NCBI RefSeq assembly: GCF_000971965.1
Contig: NZ_LAQP01000015.1
Location: 1 to 64,000 of the forward strand
Origin: Paenibacillus wulumuqiensis
GTDB taxonomy: Bacteria > Bacillota > Bacilli > Paenibacillales > Paenibacillaceae
Direction of reading: 5' to 3'
DNA length: 64,000 nt
The notes under the pieces: generated by a model
Told to the model about the DNA's origin: nothing
What the model saw: the letters and a program-made list of their open reading frames with translations, nothing else
Database searches by the model: none
Position numbers and translations under genes: made by a program
Part shown: positions 48,264-59,404 of the stretch, piece by piece
Layout of the letters: every line of letters begins with the position of its first letter
How positions within the stretch are numbered: the stretch's first letter is position 1

Positions 48264-48680
48264 TCAGTTGTCACGGCGAATCGGACGACTATTGGCGAGC
48301 AGCAGCGCACCGAGCAGTGCCAGAATCGCCAGCGACCATAGCAGTGTATTCATCGCGTCCTCATAATCGACAATGATCAGCCGGATAATCGCAGTGATAC
48401 CAATATAAATGAAGTAACGCAGCGGGAAATGAAATCCGCTTTTGAAATATTTGACGATCAGCGCGATAAACTCAAAGTACAAAAAGAACACGAGCAGCTT
48501 GTCCATAAACTCATAGGCAGTCGTGCCTGGATCGCCGCTTATAAAGATGAAGCTGAAAATATACCAGGTTTCTTTTAACAGGAAAAAGCATAATGTAAAA
48601 GCGACCAATCCGAGTGTAATATTCAGTACAGCCTGCAAAATGGTCGGGATTTGCTGTATATGCCGCATCCAGTTCTTCAT
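48264..48680 (-). CDS. psiE: PsiE family phosphate-starvation-inducible membrane protein
   Basis: 138 residues with four hydrophobic helices, including LNITLGLVAFTLCFFLLKET, and the family stretch LLVFFLYFEFIALIVKYFKS followed by HFPLRYFIYIGITAIIRLII. Function of PsiE is not known beyond phosphate-starvation induction in E. coli. AGGAGG precedes the ATG. Confidence 0.9.
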   Translation of the reverse strand: MKNWMRHIQQIPTILQAVLNITLGLVAFTLCFFLLKETWYIFSFIFISGDPGTTAYEFMDKLLVFFLYFEFIALIVKYFKSGFHFPLRYFIYIGITAIIRLIIVDYEDAMNTLLWSLAILALLGALLLANSRPIRRDN

Positions 48681-48953
48681 ATCTGGTTCCTCCTGCCTGT
48701 GGTTCTATTTTATGGTATGGACCGGCTGCAACCGGGTAAGCTGCTAATCGGTAAGAGATGAATTGAGTATATAATCTGCCTTAATTTGCTGCAACAATTG
48801 GATGATATGCGAACTTTAGCGCTTGATTGCTACTACGTATAAACTTATTTAAGCCTATTTAAATTACCTTTATTTTATTATATATACATAAAATGTAAAT
48901 TATTATAGACTGGGTTTGCAACCTACTATTTATTCATAAGGAGTGATTTACTT
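48681..48953. other. AT-rich intergenic region before the aegerolysin-like gene
   Basis: From about 48780 the sequence becomes very AT-rich (TTTATTTTATTATATATAC and similar). Several weak -10-like motifs occur, but none has a good -35. It must contain the promoter of the 48954 gene; I cannot place it. Confidence 0.5.
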
Positions 48954-49301
48954 ATGTCAGCACGCGAGGTTCATATTACCGTAATTAATGTAACGGATAG
49001 CGAACTGGTCCTGGAAAGTAAAACCAATCTTGCTCATGGTGAATGGATTGTCTCTCCAACCAATGTTCCCAATAATGGGAAACCGCTTAATTTTGAAGCT
49101 GATTCGGATGGTTTTGCAACCGGTGCTGAAGGAACGATCTATTACAAACTTCCTCAGGGAGAGATCACTCTTTATTTTGATGACCCTTATGTGGGATCGG
49201 ATGGATTCTCTGCCCAATCCAGTTCTCCCGCCTATAATATCCAAACGATCGGCGGCAGCGGCAATGTATGCAATGTGACGTATCTGGTCACCAATGCCTG
49301 A
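48954..49301 (+). CDS. Small aegerolysin-like protein
   Basis: 115 residues, no signal peptide or membrane helix, predicted beta-sandwich. The order of motifs fits the aegerolysin fold (membrane-lipid-binding, often partner of pore-forming proteins; includes RahU and Bacillus crystal protein ET79): an N-terminal VHITVINVTDSELVL, HGEWI, then GFATGAEGTIYYKL (compare the family GTEGSFDLYD), ITLYFDDPYVGSDGFSAQ (compare YWDCPWGSKxN), and a C-terminal GGSGNVCNVTYLV. SD AAGGAGTGA is strong. Recognition is from motif order, not a search. AT-rich surroundings next to a tRNA suggest acquisition. Confidence 0.65.
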   Translation: MSAREVHITVINVTDSELVLESKTNLAHGEWIVSPTNVPNNGKPLNFEADSDGFATGAEGTIYYKLPQGEITLYFDDPYVGSDGFSAQSSSPAYNIQTIGGSGNVCNVTYLVTNA

Positions 49302-49355
49302 TGGGTCAGCTGCCTGGTATTCTAGGAATATCCAGTTCCTACACGTAAATAAATG

Positions 49356-49397
49356 AAAAAAGCTCTCTTCATTTCAATAAATGAAGAGAGCTTTTTT
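49356..49397. terminator. Bidirectional terminator
   Basis: A long perfect stem (arms 49356-49374 and 49379-49397, including A and T runs at its ends) separates the plus-strand gene ending at 49301 from the minus-strand tRNA. It gives a T-tract on both strands. Confidence 0.9.
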
Positions 49398-49398
49398 A

Positions 49399-49472
<74 letters not shown>

Positions 49473-49503
49473 AAATAGTATGTAGAATTAAGCGACAAAT
49501 GAT

Positions 49504-49531
49504 ATTATACCGTAATTTATAATTTTTTCAA
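49504..49531 (-). promoter_or_regulatory. Promoter of the second tRNA-Arg
   Basis: Minus strand -35 TTGAAA (49526-49531), 16-nt spacer, perfect -10 TATAAT (49504-49509), about 32 nt before the tRNA. Confidence 0.75.
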
Positions 49532-49741
49532 ATGTATTTTTTAATCGTCATTCGCCAGCCCTTTCCATCTGGTATATACTGGCTAAACAGGTTGATATTC
49601 AGCAGTGGAAACGTATATTTAAAATTTTGCTGAAAATCTTGGTCCTTATTATCCGAAAATAAGTTTTAATTGGGAAAATGTGTATTATAATATACCTAGA
49701 ACTATTTAACTATTAAACAAATATTATTAATTTCCTATATA
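49532..49741. other. AT-rich gap between tRNA-Arg and the FapA gene
   Basis: About 210 bp of AT-rich sequence. CTTATT and AATAAG form a small hairpin near 49637-49655. A TATAAT occurs near 49685, but without a suitable -35. No gene. Confidence 0.4.
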
Positions 49742-49774
49742 TTGCAATCGTTATCATATCGGCTGATATGCAAT
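49742..49774 (+). promoter_or_regulatory. Dyad element upstream of the FapA gene
   Basis: CATATC (49755-49760) and GATATG (49765-49770) are exact inverted arms; the outer ATTG (49741-49744) and CAAT (49771-49774) extend the pairing across a bulge. TTGCAATCGTTATCA (49742-49756) resembles a Fur box half by half. It ends 11 nt before the SD, so it could act as operator or as a translation-affecting hairpin. Confidence 0.35.
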
Positions 49775-49795
49775 TGAACCGAAATGGAGGTATCC

Positions 49796-51670
49796 ATGAT
49801 GTCTAACTCCCTATCCGGCCAGGAATCAGGGCATCCCACGCAGAATTCAACAAATGAACCTACCGACTCGACGGCTCCTTCGATACGGGATGAAGATATT
49901 CCAGACGGCGGCAAGCACGGATGGGTCAAGATCAAAGATAACCGGATTCATGTATTCCCCCCACGTCAGGGAGGACGCCCGGCTTCGATTCACGGAGTCG
50001 CTCCGGTCACGCTAATCGTAAATAAAAATATCATCGCGGGCACTGCTCCGATCGGGGAGGAGGATATCGTCACCTGGGAGCTGCAGCATGATCCAATGTT
50101 TGAGATTAAGGTTACTTTGGACAAGATGGAAGCCTACCTGATCCTGCATGAGCGGGTCCGGTATGAATGGAATCTCGTGGATACTCCGGCAGCTGCCCAG
50201 GTTATGGTCCAGGCCGTACCCGACCGCGAGCGCATTACCGAGACGCTGGAATTCACTCATATTATGGATGCGCTGGAGAGCCGACATATTATCAAAAATA
50301 TCGATAAAGCAGCCATTTTGCAGGAATTGGAGTTCCCTTCCGGCAAACCGATTGTTATCGCACGCGGACAGGCGTCCGTACCGGGAACCGATGCGCGGTT
50401 GGAACTATTTTTCCCGGAGCAGATTGAGTCTGTCTTCCACGAGGCTGGCGGCGTCATCGACCATCGCAGCTACCGTCGGATTCCTTCAGTGCATGAAGGG
50501 GAAGTGATTGCCACCAAACATGCACCGGTCAACGGAATGCCCGGTTATGATGTGTTCGGCAATGAACTTCCTCCGCGGCCGGCGCAGGATCTGGAGATCA
50601 CCCCCGGCGAATTTACCGAAATGAATGAAGCGGGCGAGATTATTGCCCTGCGTCCGGGTCGTCCACGGATGACCGGTCGCGGCAATCGGCGGCAGGTGGA
50701 CATTTCCAGTGCTTTTGTCGTAAGCGGCGATGTGGATCTGCGTACCGGCAATATTGTGTTTGCGGGAGACGTGATTGTACATGGCAATGTGACTGATCAT
50801 ATGATCATCGAATCACTGGGCAATGTATATATTCACGGTAATGTATACAATTCAACGATTACGGCAACCGGCAGTATTTCCATTCAGGGTACGGTGATTG
50901 GCGGACGGGTCTATTCGGGCTATTTTGGCGTCATGTTCAACCGGATGTATGCCGCGTCGAAGCAGCTGAGTCACGAAATGCGCCAGCTCGATATGGCTGC
51001 CCAGGTGCTCGCCGACGAGCTGCGTACACGCAATCAGCCGGTACGGTACAGCCAGATGGTCATGCTGCTGATCGAACGCAAATTCCGGAATATTCCGGAA
51101 CTCGGGCGCGAACTGCTGCAGGTTTTTTCCAGTATTCAATATATTCAGACCAAGGATACCGAGCAGCTCAAGCTGATGCTCGCCGATCTGATGAGCTCTG
51201 CCAGCATTCTGGAAAAGGTGGATGAGCAGATGGTCCTGAGCATGCGCGGGTATCTGGATCGGCTGTATGCCAGTGTGTCCAGCATGCAGGAGATTCAGGT
51301 CAATATCGAGCTGTCCCGCTGTCAGTCCAGCGAAATCAAATCCAACGGCGATATTCTGATTACCCGTGAAGGGGTGCTGCAGAGCAATCTCTACTCCGCA
51401 GGCAGCATTGCCTTTATGAAAGACCAGTCGGTATGTCGCGGCTCACGGCTGGAGGCCGAAGAACGCATTATCGCCGGTACGGTCGGCAGCGATGCCAATG
51501 CCCGCTGTGTGCTTCAGGCCAAACAGCATGTATATGTGAAGCGGCTGTATAACGGCTATATTATCGTGGATCAGCATCGCTGGAATGTGATCGATATGAT
51601 GCAGGATCAGCTGTTCGATGCGGAATATATGCAGCTCCATGCTCCGATTCATTCCTCCACTACAGTATAG
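49796..51670 (+). CDS. FapA (DUF342) family protein
   Basis: About 624 residues. The N-terminal half has the FapA core (GGVIDHRSYRRIPSVHEGEV, NGMPGYDVFGNELPPRPAQD). The centre is a right-handed parallel beta-helix (VSGDVDLRTGNIVFAGDVIV, HGNVTDHMIIESLGNVYIHG), then comes a coiled coil, and finally a second beta-helical segment. DUF342 proteins are linked to flagella and polar organisation in some bacteria; the exact role is unknown. No flagellar gene is nearby. The start uses GGAGG 5 nt before ATGATG; an ATG at 49784 overlaps the SD. Confidence 0.88.
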   Translation: MMSNSLSGQESGHPTQNSTNEPTDSTAPSIRDEDIPDGGKHGWVKIKDNRIHVFPPRQGGRPASIHGVAPVTLIVNKNIIAGTAPIGEEDIVTWELQHDPMFEIKVTLDKMEAYLILHERVRYEWNLVDTPAAAQVMVQAVPDRERITETLEFTHIMDALESRHIIKNIDKAAILQELEFPSGKPIVIARGQASVPGTDARLELFFPEQIESVFHEAGGVIDHRSYRRIPSVHEGEVIATKHAPVNGMPGYDVFGNELPPRPAQDLEITPGEFTEMNEAGEIIALRPGRPRMTGRGNRRQVDISSAFVVSGDVDLRTGNIVFAGDVIVHGNVTDHMIIESLGNVYIHGNVYNSTITATGSISIQGTVIGGRVYSGYFGVMFNRMYAASKQLSHEMRQLDMAAQVLADELRTRNQPVRYSQMVMLLIERKFRNIPELGRELLQVFSSIQYIQTKDTEQLKLMLADLMSSASILEKVDEQMVLSMRGYLDRLYASVSSMQEIQVNIELSRCQSSEIKSNGDILITREGVLQSNLYSAGSIAFMKDQSVCRGSRLEAEERIIAGTVGSDANARCVLQAKQHVYVKRLYNGYIIVDQHRWNVIDMMQDQLFDAEYMQLHAPIHSSTTV

Positions 51671-51728
51671 GGAATGGTTGGACGAAGATCGTACAATTGT
51701 GCAAACAGGTAAATAGATAAGTGTATCA

Positions 51729-51788
51729 ACAGCAAAAAGGCTGATGCCAGGTCAGAGGAAATGACCGGGATCAGCCTTTTTGCTGTTA
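51729..51788. terminator. Terminator after the FapA gene, bidirectional
   Basis: A long stem (outer arms near 51729-51746 and 51771-51788, with inner AGGTCA/TGACC pairing) includes AAAAAGGCTGAT and ATCAGCCTTTTT. It may also end the dhb transcript on the minus strand. Confidence 0.75.
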
Positions 51789-51823
51789 TTTGGTATAGGT
51801 TATCTGTCAGCAGAAATCGGCAG

Positions 51824-51960
51824 CTTGAGTAGACTGCTGTCTGAAAGAGAAGCTCGTTGCTTAAGCGAAAACTGCCTGAATCGGAAGCTCATCGCTTGGT
51901 CGTTTGAGCGAACTGCTGTCTAATTCAGCATCTGCTCTTTTTAGCGAACGGCTGCCTGCT
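51824..51960. repeat. Degenerate repeat of about 36-40 bp between fapA and mbtH
   Basis: Imperfect copies begin near 51824, 51860 and 51895, with a partial copy near 51935. They share a CTT-AGCGAA-CTGC-TGTCTGA-GAAGCTC pattern. The right end reaches the mbtH stop. No reading frame is kept. Confidence 0.5.
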
Positions 51961-52156
51961 GCTGACGGATACTTTGCGGTCTCAGATCCTGCCAGTGGGC
52001 AGTAATATAGGTCATACAGGTCTGGCGATCTGATGATGACAGCGCGACAGACCAGCCTGCCGGAATGTTCATCGCTGCCGGCCATAGTGAATGCTGGCCC
52101 TCTTCATTGATCAGTACGATATACTGCCCGTCCGTCTGCTCAAATGGATTTTTCAT
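51941..52156 (-). CDS. mbtH: MbtH-like protein
   Basis: Small activator of NRPS adenylation domains. The 71 residues have [24 protein letters not shown] (in part) with the conserved tryptophans (W25, W35, W55) and end with RPQSIRQQQ. Its ATG overlaps the dhbF stop (ATGA), so it is the last gene of the siderophore operon. Good SD GGAGGG. Confidence 0.95.
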   Translation of the reverse strand: MKNPFEQTDGQYIVLINEEGQHSLWPAAMNIPAGWSVALSSSDRQTCMTYITAHWQDLRPQSIRQQQAAVR

Positions 52157-55100
52157 TGTCCATCCCTCCTGCTATTCATCGCTATCATTCGTTGATGGGA
52201 CTGCTCCAGATGTCCGGACAGCACGCTGCTGATGATCTCCAGCGGTCCGGGCTGACACAGGTCCTTGTGGCGGCAGGCGATATCATGCCGCTCCAGACCG
52301 GCTGCCACATAAGGCTCCCACATCTCCGGCTCAATCGGGTCAAACCAGTCCGGAATAATCGTCGACCGGAAAAACAGCATCCTGCCGTCAAAAGATTCCG
52401 GTACATAATGACTGAGCAGCCGCACCGAGTTCTCATAGGTGGTACGCAGCTTCATAATCGTCTCTTCATCTAGGCTGGCCAGTGCGCTCGTATCACTGCG
52501 CAGAATCTCCATGGCCCGCGCCATATCCAGCGGACCATCCCCGATACTGTCCGGGTCATATCCGCCCAGGGCCAGCAGTGCAGTCAGCGCTTCTTCTTCC
52601 TCCTGCTCTTCACGAATCGGCAGATAATGGCTCGGGTATGCATCCAGTACAGCCAGCAGAGCGACCTGCTGTCCTTCACGCTGCAGCTGCACGGCCATCG
52701 CCTGAGCGACATTGCCACCGAGTGACCAGCCCAGCAAATGATAAGGGCCTTCCGGTTGAATCGTACGAATATGGGCCACATAATCGGCAGTCATCTCTTC
52801 CAGGGAGGCAGGCAGACCTTCTGCTTCACCGATCCCGCGGGCCTGCAGTCCGTAAATCGGCCGCTCTGTCTCCAGATGCTTCATGAGTCCCGCATAACAC
52901 CAGCTCAGACCGCCAGCCGGGTGAATACAGAATAATGGTGCCTTGCTTCCATTGGGACGCAGCGGCAGCAGTACCTGCAGTGCATTGCTGCCTGTATCCC
53001 CATCGAGCCGGGCAGCCAGTTCGGCAACACTCGGAGCTTCGAACAGAATACCGATTCCCGGTTCATATCCCATCGCTTCCCTGATCCGGCTCATCAACCT
53101 AACCGCCAGCAGCGAATGACCACCCAGTTCGAAGAAGCTGTCTTCAATCCCGACACGCTCCAGTCCAAGTACCTCGGCAAATAAATCACAGAGCATCTCT
53201 TCCTGCGGATTGCGCGGTGCCTGACTGCCTGCAGCTGCAGATCGATCCGGTGCCGGCAGCGCTTTGCGATCCAACTTGCCATTTGGCGTGAGCGGCAGTT
53301 CATCCAGTACAACGAATGCTGCCGGAACCATATAATCCGGTAAAAATGTCGAGGCATGCTGCCGCCATGATGAAGAGGAAGCTTCCGAACCGGCTGATGG
53401 AACGATATACGCGGTCAGACGCTGATCCCCGGGCTGATCCTCCCTGACGATCACAGCGACCTGCGCAATCTCCGGATGACGCGACAGGGCTGATTCAATC
53501 TCGCCCAGCTCAATGCGGAAGCCGCGGATCTTCACCTGCTGATCGGCTCGTCCCAGATAATCCAGTGAACCATCCGCCAGTCGGCGTGCCAGATCACCGG
53601 TCCGGTACATCCGGCTGCCTGCCGGCCCGAACGGATCAGCCACAAACCGTTCGGCCGTGAGTTCGGGACGACGCCAGTATCCGCGCGCAAGGCCAGCTCC
53701 GGCTACATACATCTCACCCGCAACGCCAGATGGCGTATGCTGTAAATATTCATCCAGTACATATACCTGCAGATCGGGAATAGGCACACCGATCAGACTG
53801 CTGCCGCCCGATACTGCCGACTCACGGCCAAGTTCATTGTAGCTGACATGGACGGTCGTCTCGGTAATCCCGTACATGTTGATCAGACGCGGAGCATCCT
53901 CGGCATGACGTTCATACCAGTCTGTCAGTCGGCCAAGCTCCAGCGCTTCCCCGCCGAAAATAACGTATCGCAGCGTGAGCTGCTGTCCGAGTTCCTTATT
54001 TTCCAGATCGGCCTGCATTAACTGGTAAAAAGCCGATGGGGTCTGGTTGAGCACCGTTACCCGCTCTGCTGCCAGCAGCTGCAAAAACCGGTCCGGTGAG
54101 CGGCTGATATCATGAGGCACAATCACCAGACGGCCTCCATACAACAGCGCTCCCCATAGCTCCCAGACAGAAAAGTCGAAAGCATAGGAATGGAACAGCG
54201 TCCATGTATCCTCCGGACCGAATCCATACCAGTGTTCGGTAGCAGTGAACAGCCGGATGACATTTTGATGCGGAATAACGACACCTTTGGGGCGTCCGGT
54301 CGAACCGGAGGTATAGATCATGTAGGCAGACCGGTTGGCATTTGTTGCTGCCGGATGGTCTGCGGCAGGACTTTTCTGTGCATCCTGTGTAGAGAGCCGG
54401 ATGGCTGTGTCTGCATCGTCCAGTATGATAGCCGTCTGGGCTGCAGAGAGATCCAGCTTGTCACAGGTATCCCTGTTTATGATGACGATGCCCGGCTCGG
54501 CATCTTCCAGCATATAGGCCAGACGCTCAGCCGGATAAGCCGGGTCCAGCGGCAAATAGGCAGCACCTGATTTGAGCACGGCCAGAATACCGATCACCAG
54601 CTCCACCGAACGCGGCAGAGCAAGCGCGACAAACTGCTCCGGACCGATTCCATGCCCGATCAACAGATGGGCCAGCTGGTTGGCACGGGCATTCAGCTGT
54701 GCATAGGTCAAGCAGTCTTCACCATAGCTGACTGCTGTCTTGTGCGGCTGCAGTATACACTGCTGCTCAAACCGACCGATCAGATCCAGCAGGGGCACGG
54801 ATTCATCGATAGAAGTGGACAAAGAGACAGGGGCAGCTGTCAGCTCATAACGCTCTTCGTCCAGCAAAATGTCCAGCTGCCCTACCGGACAGTCCGGTAC
54901 ACTCACTACCGAAGCGAGTACCTTCTGGAAACGGCGGGCCATACGCTCGGCAGTCTCCCTGCGGAACAAATCGCGGCTGTATTCCAGAATAACGTCCAGC
55001 CCCTGCGGACGACCATCCGGTCCGTAACGCTCTGTCAGTTCAAAAGTCATATCAAATTTGGAAGTGCCGGCACCACGGATTTCCATTTGCGCCTGTATGC

Positions 55101-58100
55101 CTGGAAGCTCCAAGCGGACATCCGGCGTATTTTGCAGGACGAGCATGATTTGGAATAAGGGGTGTCTCGACCGGGAACGAGGCGGATTCAGCACTTCCAC
55201 CAGCCGCTCAAACGGCATATCCTGATGCTCGTACGCTTCCAGATTACGCTCACGCACCCTGGACAGCAGTTCCACAAAGCTTGGATTGCCCGATGTATCC
55301 GTACGTAGAACAAGCGTATTGATAAACATGCCGACCAGCTCGCCGACAGCATCGTCATTGCGTCCGGCAATCGGGCTGCCTATTGGAATATCATTGCCAG
55401 CTCCAAGGCGGGTCAGCATGATTGCCAGACCGGCCTGCAGCACCATGAACAGACTGGCTCCATGCGTCCGGGCCAGCTGCAGCAGCTCCTCGTGCAGCTC
55501 TGCCCACAGAGAAAAGTGTACGCTGTCTCCCTCATAGCTGGACACCAATGGTCTTGCATGATCCATTGGAATCTCCAACTGTTCCGGCAGATGATGCAGC
55601 GTACGTGTCCAGTATTCCAGTTGTCTATGCATCAGGCTGTCCGGCTCACTTTCGCTGCCCAGCAGACGACCCTGCCAGATCGCGTAATCGGCATACTGTA
55701 CGGCAAGAGGCTTCCAGGCAGGAGTCTGCTGCTGACAGCGGGCAGTATAGGCAGCACTTAGATCGCGGGCCAGCGGATGAAGCGACCAGCCATCTCCGGC
55801 GATATGATGCAGCAGCAGCAGCAGTGTATGCTGCTCGGGTGCTGTACGGAACAGCTGCACACGCAGCGAAGGCTCCTCGGCCAGACGGAAACTGTAACGC
55901 ACAGCTTCCGACAGCAGACCAGGCAGCTGCTGCGGCTGAACATCATGGACAGTCAGTAATGAACCTGCGGACGGCCGCTCCAGAATCTGCTGATAGGAAG
56001 AACCATCCACCTGCGGGAAAATGGTCCGCAGCGTCTCATGCCGCTGGATCACATCCTGCACAGCGGCAGCCAGCGCTTCGGTATCCAGTGCTCCCTGCAA
56101 ATGAAGAACCAGTGGAATATTGTACGTCGGATTCGGTCCGTCCAGACAGTACTGGAACCACAGGCGCTGCTGGGCAAAAGACAGCGGCAGCCGCTCCGGC
56201 CGGACTTCGGCACGGATCGCCGGTCTGACACTGTGCGCCCGATCCAGCTGACGGGCCAATCCTGCGACAGTAGGCGACTGGAACAGACTGGAGATATTCA
56301 TCTCCACTCCAAATACTTCACGTATCCGGATCATCAGACGCCCTGCCAATAGGGAATGCCCACCCAGCCGGAAAAAGTCACTGTCGACGCCTGCATGGGG
56401 CAGCTGCAATACTTCGGCAAATAAAGTGCACAGCAGTTCCTCCTGCGGTGTTCGTGGCTCGCGCACAGAGGAGGCAAGCTTCAGATCCGGTGCCGGAAGC
56501 GCGCGACGGTCAATCTTTTTGTTGGGCGTCAGAGGCAGCTGCAGCAGCTGGACAAATGCTGCCGGAACCATATACTCCGGCAGTTCTTCGGCCGCATAAT
56601 CACGCAGCCGCTCCAGATCCAGCGGAGCGGCCGCTTCGGTATGGGCGACGACATAGGCGACCAGCTGCTGCATTCCCGGCTGATCTTCACGGGCGATAAC
56701 CGTCACCTGACCCATGCCCGGATAGCGGGAGATCACATGTTCAATCTCGCCAAGCTCCATGCGGAACCCGCGAATCTTGATCTGGTGATCGGCACGGCCC
56801 AGGTAATCCACTTCGCCGTTGAGGGTCCATTTGGCCAGATCGCCGGTACGGTACATCCGGCTGCCCGGCGCACCAAACGGATTGGCTACGAATCGCTCTG
56901 CCGTCAGATCCGGTCTGCCCAGATATCCACGTGCGAGTCCATTACCGGCAATATACAGCTCTCCGGCCACTCCTGGGGGTACCAGCTGCAGGGTGTCGTC
57001 CAGAATATACAGCTGGGTGCCCCGAACCGGTCCCCCGATCAGCGGCTTGTCGGTATCCGAATGATTCAGCCGGGCAGCCGTGGAATAAATGGTCGTCTCT
57101 GTCGGCCCATACTGATTGTGCACCTCGCAGCCCAGCTGCTGCAGTGCAAGCTTCAGACGCAGCGAAAGCGCCTCGCCACCGGTAATAATGCGCAGTCCCC
57201 GCAGAGAGCCCTCTGGCGGATTCACCGATACAATCGACTGCCACAGCGTGGGCGTCGCCTGCATGATCGTAATGCCCTGTTCATGAATGCGCTGCAGCAG
57301 CGCTTCCGGGTTCAGAATCGTCTCCCGGCGGGCGATGTCCATCATCGCTCCCATGGTGAGCGGCAGATAGATTTCCAGAACGGAAATGTCAAAAGCAATC
57401 GTCGTTACTGCCAGCAGCCGGTCATGAGATTCCAACCGAAATCGCTCCTGCATTCCGGCCAGCAGATTATCCAGTCCGCCGCGGGTAACCGCAACTCCTT
57501 TGGGCCTGCCTGTGGAACCGGAGGTATACAGAATGTATGCCGGATGCAGCGGCGAGAAGCTGTCCATTCGTTCCTGCGGCCGTATATTTTCACAGGACAA
57601 TACCGACAGCCGGGAGGCCACAGCATCCTCATCCGCGATAATAACCGGCAGCGAAGAATCAACAGGAATAAGCGGCCCCAATTCGGCCGTTGTCAGCAGA
57701 CAGGCCGGTCCGGCATCTTCCAGCATGTACTCCAGGCGATCCGCCGGATAGTCGGCATCAAGCGGTACATAGGCTGCGCCGGTCTTGTGTACTGCCAGAA
57801 TCCCGATGACCATGTCGATGCTTCTTGGCAGAGCAACCGCGATGATCCGGTCGGGTCCTGCGCCATGTTCCATCAGCAGTCGGGCCAGTTGGTTGGCCTG
57901 TCGGTTCAGCTCGCCATAAGTAATGGTTGCCTCTTCACAGCTGACCGCGATCCGATCAGGCGTACGTGCCGCCTGCTGCTCAAACTGTTCTGCCACCGAC
58001 AGACCGAACTCCTGAAGGGAAGGCTGATTCCATTGTTCACGTACAAGCTGGGCTTCTTCCGGCAGCAGCAGGTCCATCTCTGCTACAAGCTGATCGCTGT

Positions 58101-59382
58101 CGGACTGTAATGCTCCGGTCAGCAGATGCATCATCCGCTGCCGGTGAGTGTCCAGTTCCAGCTGGGTGTACACCTGTGGATTGGCATCCAGATCCAGAGC
58201 CAGTCCTCCATCCGCACGGCGGTAAATATGAATGGACAGATCATCGACAGGTCCTGTGCCCAGATTATGTACGATCCCCGGATAACCACCAAAGTTCAGT
58301 CTATCGTCAAAAGGCTTGATATTGACCATCGGCCCGAACAGACGATCACTCTCGCCGAGCAGCTGCAGATCCCGGCGCAGATCCTGATGCCGGTAGTGCT
58401 GATGACGCCGCACCTGGCGGCTCTCTTCGCTGATCTGGCGTACCAGTTCCCGCATATTTATGCCGGCACTTACCTCGCAGCGCAGCGGCAGCAGATTCAT
58501 AACCATTCCCGGTACACGCATGGCCGCTGTGCCCAATCGGCACATGACCGGCATGCCCAGTACGATATCTGCCGAGCCGGTCATACGGCTCGTATACGCT
58601 GCGATCAGCGCCATCAAGACATCGGTCCAGCTGCAGTCCATCCGATCTGCATACTGCTGCAGATGCTCCATTTGATCCGGTGTCCATATGGCAGACGAGC
58701 GAAGGAATGAGGAAGCGGTTCGCTGCGCCCGGCTGCCCAGACTGACGACATCCGGCTGATCCTGCCAGCGCTGCTGCCAGAACTCCCGGTCCAGACTGCG
58801 CTGTTCCGACTGCTGATAGGCAGCATCTTCTTGCAGTACCTGTTGCAGACTGCCAAAGGAAGAAGCTGCCGGAACATTGCCGGCAACCAGCGAAGTGTAC
58901 AGCTGAGCGGTACGCCCCGCCAGCAATGAGAACCCGTAACCGTCGATGACCAGATGATGAATCCGCTGATACCAGTAAAATCGCTCCGGTGCCAGCTGAA
59001 GCAGCGCCTGGGTAAACAGCGGTCCTTCCGTCAGGTTCACCGGGCGCTGCATATCCGCTGTCATCCAATCCATCGCAGCTTGATGTGGGTCATTCTTGGC
59101 CTGCATATCGATCCAATGCATGATTTGTTCGGGTACAGGGCCGGGCATTTGCCAGATTCCTTCCCGGTCTTCGCTGAATCTCATCCGCAGCGTGTCCGCT
59201 TCGGTAATCATCTGACGCAGTGCCTGTTCGAACAGCGACGGATGAAGCGATCCTTGAATTTCGATATATTCACCGGTATTAAAAATAGGGTTGGCCGGGT
59301 CCAGCTGCTGGGCGAACCAGATGCCGGACTGGGCCGCAGACAGCGGCCAGCGCTGTTGTACAAGTACGGATTCGGGCATCAT
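52153..59382 (-). CDS. dhbF: Siderophore NRPS, two modules with thioesterase (DhbF type)
   Basis: 2409 residues in order C-A-T-C-A-T-TE, as in bacillibactin DhbF. C1 HHLVIDG at 142-148; A1 core FDISVLE near 662; T1 [10 protein letters not shown] near 1003; C2 HHIAGDG near 1194; A2 FDFSVWELW near 1736; T2 [10 protein letters not shown] near 2086; thioesterase GWSLGG near 2217. All active residues are present. The A2 code reads DFWNIGMVH, canonical threonine. The A1 code reads D-I-L-Q-I-G-Q-I-Y, close to but not the glycine code. The product is expected to be a cyclic trimeric ester of dihydroxybenzoyl-X-threonine, with X glycine, alanine or another small residue. GGAGG before the start. Confidence 0.94.
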   Translation of the reverse strand: MMPESVLVQQRWPLSAAQSGIWFAQQLDPANPIFNTGEYIEIQGSLHPSLFEQALRQMITEADTLRMRFSEDREGIWQMPGPVPEQIMHWIDMQAKNDPHQAAMDWMTADMQRPVNLTEGPLFTQALLQLAPERFYWYQRIHHLVIDGYGFSLLAGRTAQLYTSLVAGNVPAASSFGSLQQVLQEDAAYQQSEQRSLDREFWQQRWQDQPDVVSLGSRAQRTASSFLRSSAIWTPDQMEHLQQYADRMDCSWTDVLMALIAAYTSRMTGSADIVLGMPVMCRLGTAAMRVPGMVMNLLPLRCEVSAGINMRELVRQISEESRQVRRHQHYRHQDLRRDLQLLGESDRLFGPMVNIKPFDDRLNFGGYPGIVHNLGTGPVDDLSIHIYRRADGGLALDLDANPQVYTQLELDTHRQRMMHLLTGALQSDSDQLVAEMDLLLPEEAQLVREQWNQPSLQEFGLSVAEQFEQQAARTPDRIAVSCEEATITYGELNRQANQLARLLMEHGAGPDRIIAVALPRSIDMVIGILAVHKTGAAYVPLDADYPADRLEYMLEDAGPACLLTTAELGPLIPVDSSLPVIIADEDAVASRLSVLSCENIRPQERMDSFSPLHPAYILYTSGSTGRPKGVAVTRGGLDNLLAGMQERFRLESHDRLLAVTTIAFDISVLEIYLPLTMGAMMDIARRETILNPEALLQRIHEQGITIMQATPTLWQSIVSVNPPEGSLRGLRIITGGEALSLRLKLALQQLGCEVHNQYGPTETTIYSTAARLNHSDTDKPLIGGPVRGTQLYILDDTLQLVPPGVAGELYIAGNGLARGYLGRPDLTAERFVANPFGAPGSRMYRTGDLAKWTLNGEVDYLGRADHQIKIRGFRMELGEIEHVISRYPGMGQVTVIAREDQPGMQQLVAYVVAHTEAAAPLDLERLRDYAAEELPEYMVPAAFVQLLQLPLTPNKKIDRRALPAPDLKLASSVREPRTPQEELLCTLFAEVLQLPHAGVDSDFFRLGGHSLLAGRLMIRIREVFGVEMNISSLFQSPTVAGLARQLDRAHSVRPAIRAEVRPERLPLSFAQQRLWFQYCLDGPNPTYNIPLVLHLQGALDTEALAAAVQDVIQRHETLRTIFPQVDGSSYQQILERPSAGSLLTVHDVQPQQLPGLLSEAVRYSFRLAEEPSLRVQLFRTAPEQHTLLLLLHHIAGDGWSLHPLARDLSAAYTARCQQQTPAWKPLAVQYADYAIWQGRLLGSESEPDSLMHRQLEYWTRTLHHLPEQLEIPMDHARPLVSSYEGDSVHFSLWAELHEELLQLARTHGASLFMVLQAGLAIMLTRLGAGNDIPIGSPIAGRNDDAVGELVGMFINTLVLRTDTSGNPSFVELLSRVRERNLEAYEHQDMPFERLVEVLNPPRSRSRHPLFQIMLVLQNTPDVRLELPGIQAQMEIRGAGTSKFDMTFELTERYGPDGRPQGLDVILEYSRDLFRRETAERMARRFQKVLASVVSVPDCPVGQLDILLDEERYELTAAPVSLSTSIDESVPLLDLIGRFEQQCILQPHKTAVSYGEDCLTYAQLNARANQLAHLLIGHGIGPEQFVALALPRSVELVIGILAVLKSGAAYLPLDPAYPAERLAYMLEDAEPGIVIINRDTCDKLDLSAAQTAIILDDADTAIRLSTQDAQKSPAADHPAATNANRSAYMIYTSGSTGRPKGVVIPHQNVIRLFTATEHWYGFGPEDTWTLFHSYAFDFSVWELWGALLYGGRLVIVPHDISRSPDRFLQLLAAERVTVLNQTPSAFYQLMQADLENKELGQQLTLRYVIFGGEALELGRLTDWYERHAEDAPRLINMYGITETTVHVSYNELGRESAVSGGSSLIGVPIPDLQVYVLDEYLQHTPSGVAGEMYVAGAGLARGYWRRPELTAERFVADPFGPAGSRMYRTGDLARRLADGSLDYLGRADQQVKIRGFRIELGEIESALSRHPEIAQVAVIVREDQPGDQRLTAYIVPSAGSEASSSSWRQHASTFLPDYMVPAAFVVLDELPLTPNGKLDRKALPAPDRSAAAGSQAPRNPQEEMLCDLFAEVLGLERVGIEDSFFELGGHSLLAVRLMSRIREAMGYEPGIGILFEAPSVAELAARLDGDTGSNALQVLLPLRPNGSKAPLFCIHPAGGLSWCYAGLMKHLETERPIYGLQARGIGEAEGLPASLEEMTADYVAHIRTIQPEGPYHLLGWSLGGNVAQAMAVQLQREGQQVALLAVLDAYPSHYLPIREEQEEEEALTALLALGGYDPDSIGDGPLDMARAMEILRSDTSALASLDEETIMKLRTTYENSVRLLSHYVPESFDGRMLFFRSTIIPDWFDPIEPEMWEPYVAAGLERHDIACRHKDLCQPGPLEIISSVLSGHLEQSHQRMIAMNSRRDGQ

Positions 59383-59404
59383 TTCAAGCCTCCTCTAGTC
59401 CAAA

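Noticed and set aside
48251-48273. CTGACAG/CTGTCAG inverted repeat at the psiE stop as terminator
   Set aside because: No T-tract follows on either strand, and it overlaps coding sequence.
49742-49756. True Fur box
   Set aside because: Only about 10 of 14 positions match and the dyad has a different centre; kept only as a weak possibility.
49684-49770. Sigma-D (flagellar) promoter before the FapA gene
   Set aside because: GCTGATAT resembles the sigma-D -10, but there is no TAAA at the needed distance.
51861-52085. 74-codon frame overlapping mbtH
   Set aside because: It is in another frame of mbtH and extends into degenerate repeats; no SD and no family likeness.
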